A stretch of 41,816 bases of DNA from Acidobacteriota bacterium. GTDB taxonomy: Bacteria; Acidobacteriota; Blastocatellia; UBA7656. The notes beneath the pieces were generated by a model. That model saw nothing but the letters and a program-made list of their open reading frames with translations. It was not told the DNA's origin and ran no database searches. The DNA is taken from assembly GCA_038040445.1 (NCBI GenBank), contig JBBPIG010000037.1, positions 1 through 41,816 on the forward strand. The letters run 5' to 3'. Positions 41,756-41,816 of the stretch are shown piece after piece (position 1 is the first letter of the stretch; each line of letters opens with the position of its first letter). The position numbers and the translations under genes are program-made.

Positions 41756-41816
41756 GTGTTGTTACAGCACGTGTTGCCGGAGCGGTTCGTGAAGGTGAGG
41801 TACTACGGATTGCTGA
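41756..41816 (+). mobile_element. Probable IS91-type transposase fragment running off the window
   Basis: The last 61 bases translate as VLLQHVLPERFVKVRYYGLL, close to the conserved HVLPxGFVxIRxYGLL segment of IS91/IS801 Y2 transposases, just upstream of their C-terminal region. No start codon or ribosome site is visible for it and the frame upstream is poor, so it may be a decayed remnant. Confidence 0.55.

Noticed and set aside
41586-41792. Small plus-strand gene at the window end
   Set aside because: It runs in a frame different from the transposase-like one, has no ribosome site and no recognisable domain.

Overview
The window is one bacterial chromosomal segment, fairly GC-rich by eye, most likely from an acidobacterium (Blastocatellia-like). 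This is inferred from the gene repertoire: KorAB, large secreted Asp-box/NHL proteins, Tat-exported metallohydrolase remnants, Uma2, HicAB and many intergenic palindromes. No rRNA or tRNA is present, so the phylum is an inference. I see no CRISPR array and no replication origin.

Layout. (1) 11-5503: two divergently transcribed sensor-like genes. One is a DUF4062/STAND-NTPase/WD40 protein whose WD40 tail is split by a frameshift at a homopolymer. The other is a membrane protein with two RCK-type Rossmann domains and a C-terminal RyR domain. (2) 6035-6679: an outer-membrane beta-barrel protein. (3) 6756-16683: the most striking region, about 10 kb of consecutive plus-strand genes. In order they encode an E2-like (UBC-fold) protein, an unrecognised two-domain protein, a beta-grasp ubiquitin-like protein (Ubl), a JAMM/MPN+ isopeptidase, an ARC/Mpa-type AAA+ ATPase, a Dop/PafA-family enzyme, a genuine Pup (67 aa ending GGQ), a second Dop/PafA-family enzyme, and a Clp-like AAA protein with a degenerate Walker B. 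This puts a ubiquitin-type conjugation set and a pupylation set in one apparent operon. No E1, no E3 and no 20S proteasome subunits (PrcA/PrcB) are present, although prcBA commonly sits near pup in actinobacteria. (4) 17132-21080: a secreted TPR protein, a truncated Tat-exported peptidase remnant abutting a Uma2 nuclease gene, and sucC. (5) 21205-26688: a secreted Asp-box (BNR) protein, and korB and korA for 2-oxoglutarate (or another 2-oxoacid):ferredoxin oxidoreductase. (6) 26976-32560: an S41 peptidase, an M20 peptidase, a DoxX protein and an NHL-propeller protein with a LytM-like domain. (7) 32913-33285: an RRM protein with a strong terminator. (8) 33511-40877: a yerC (TrpR-like) regulator with a clear promoter and operator, followed by a compact hisG-D-C-B-H-A-F-I operon in the order known from enterobacteria, with fused hisB and hisIE. 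A second copy of the operator abuts hisG. (9) 41013-41816: a HicAB module and the edge of a probable IS91-type transposase.

How the genes may work together. In region 3, Pup would be deamidated (GGQ to GGE) by one Dop/PafA paralogue and ligated to lysines by the other. Pupylated proteins would be engaged by the coiled-coil ATPase. The Ubl, E2 and JAMM would form a second, thioester-based tagging and removal route feeding the same ATPase, or a regulatory branch of it. In region 8, YerC probably represses itself and the his genes through the shared operator when histidine is sufficient. In regions 4-5, KorAB and SucC could provide the 2-oxoglutarate to succinyl-CoA to succinate steps with ferredoxin as electron carrier.
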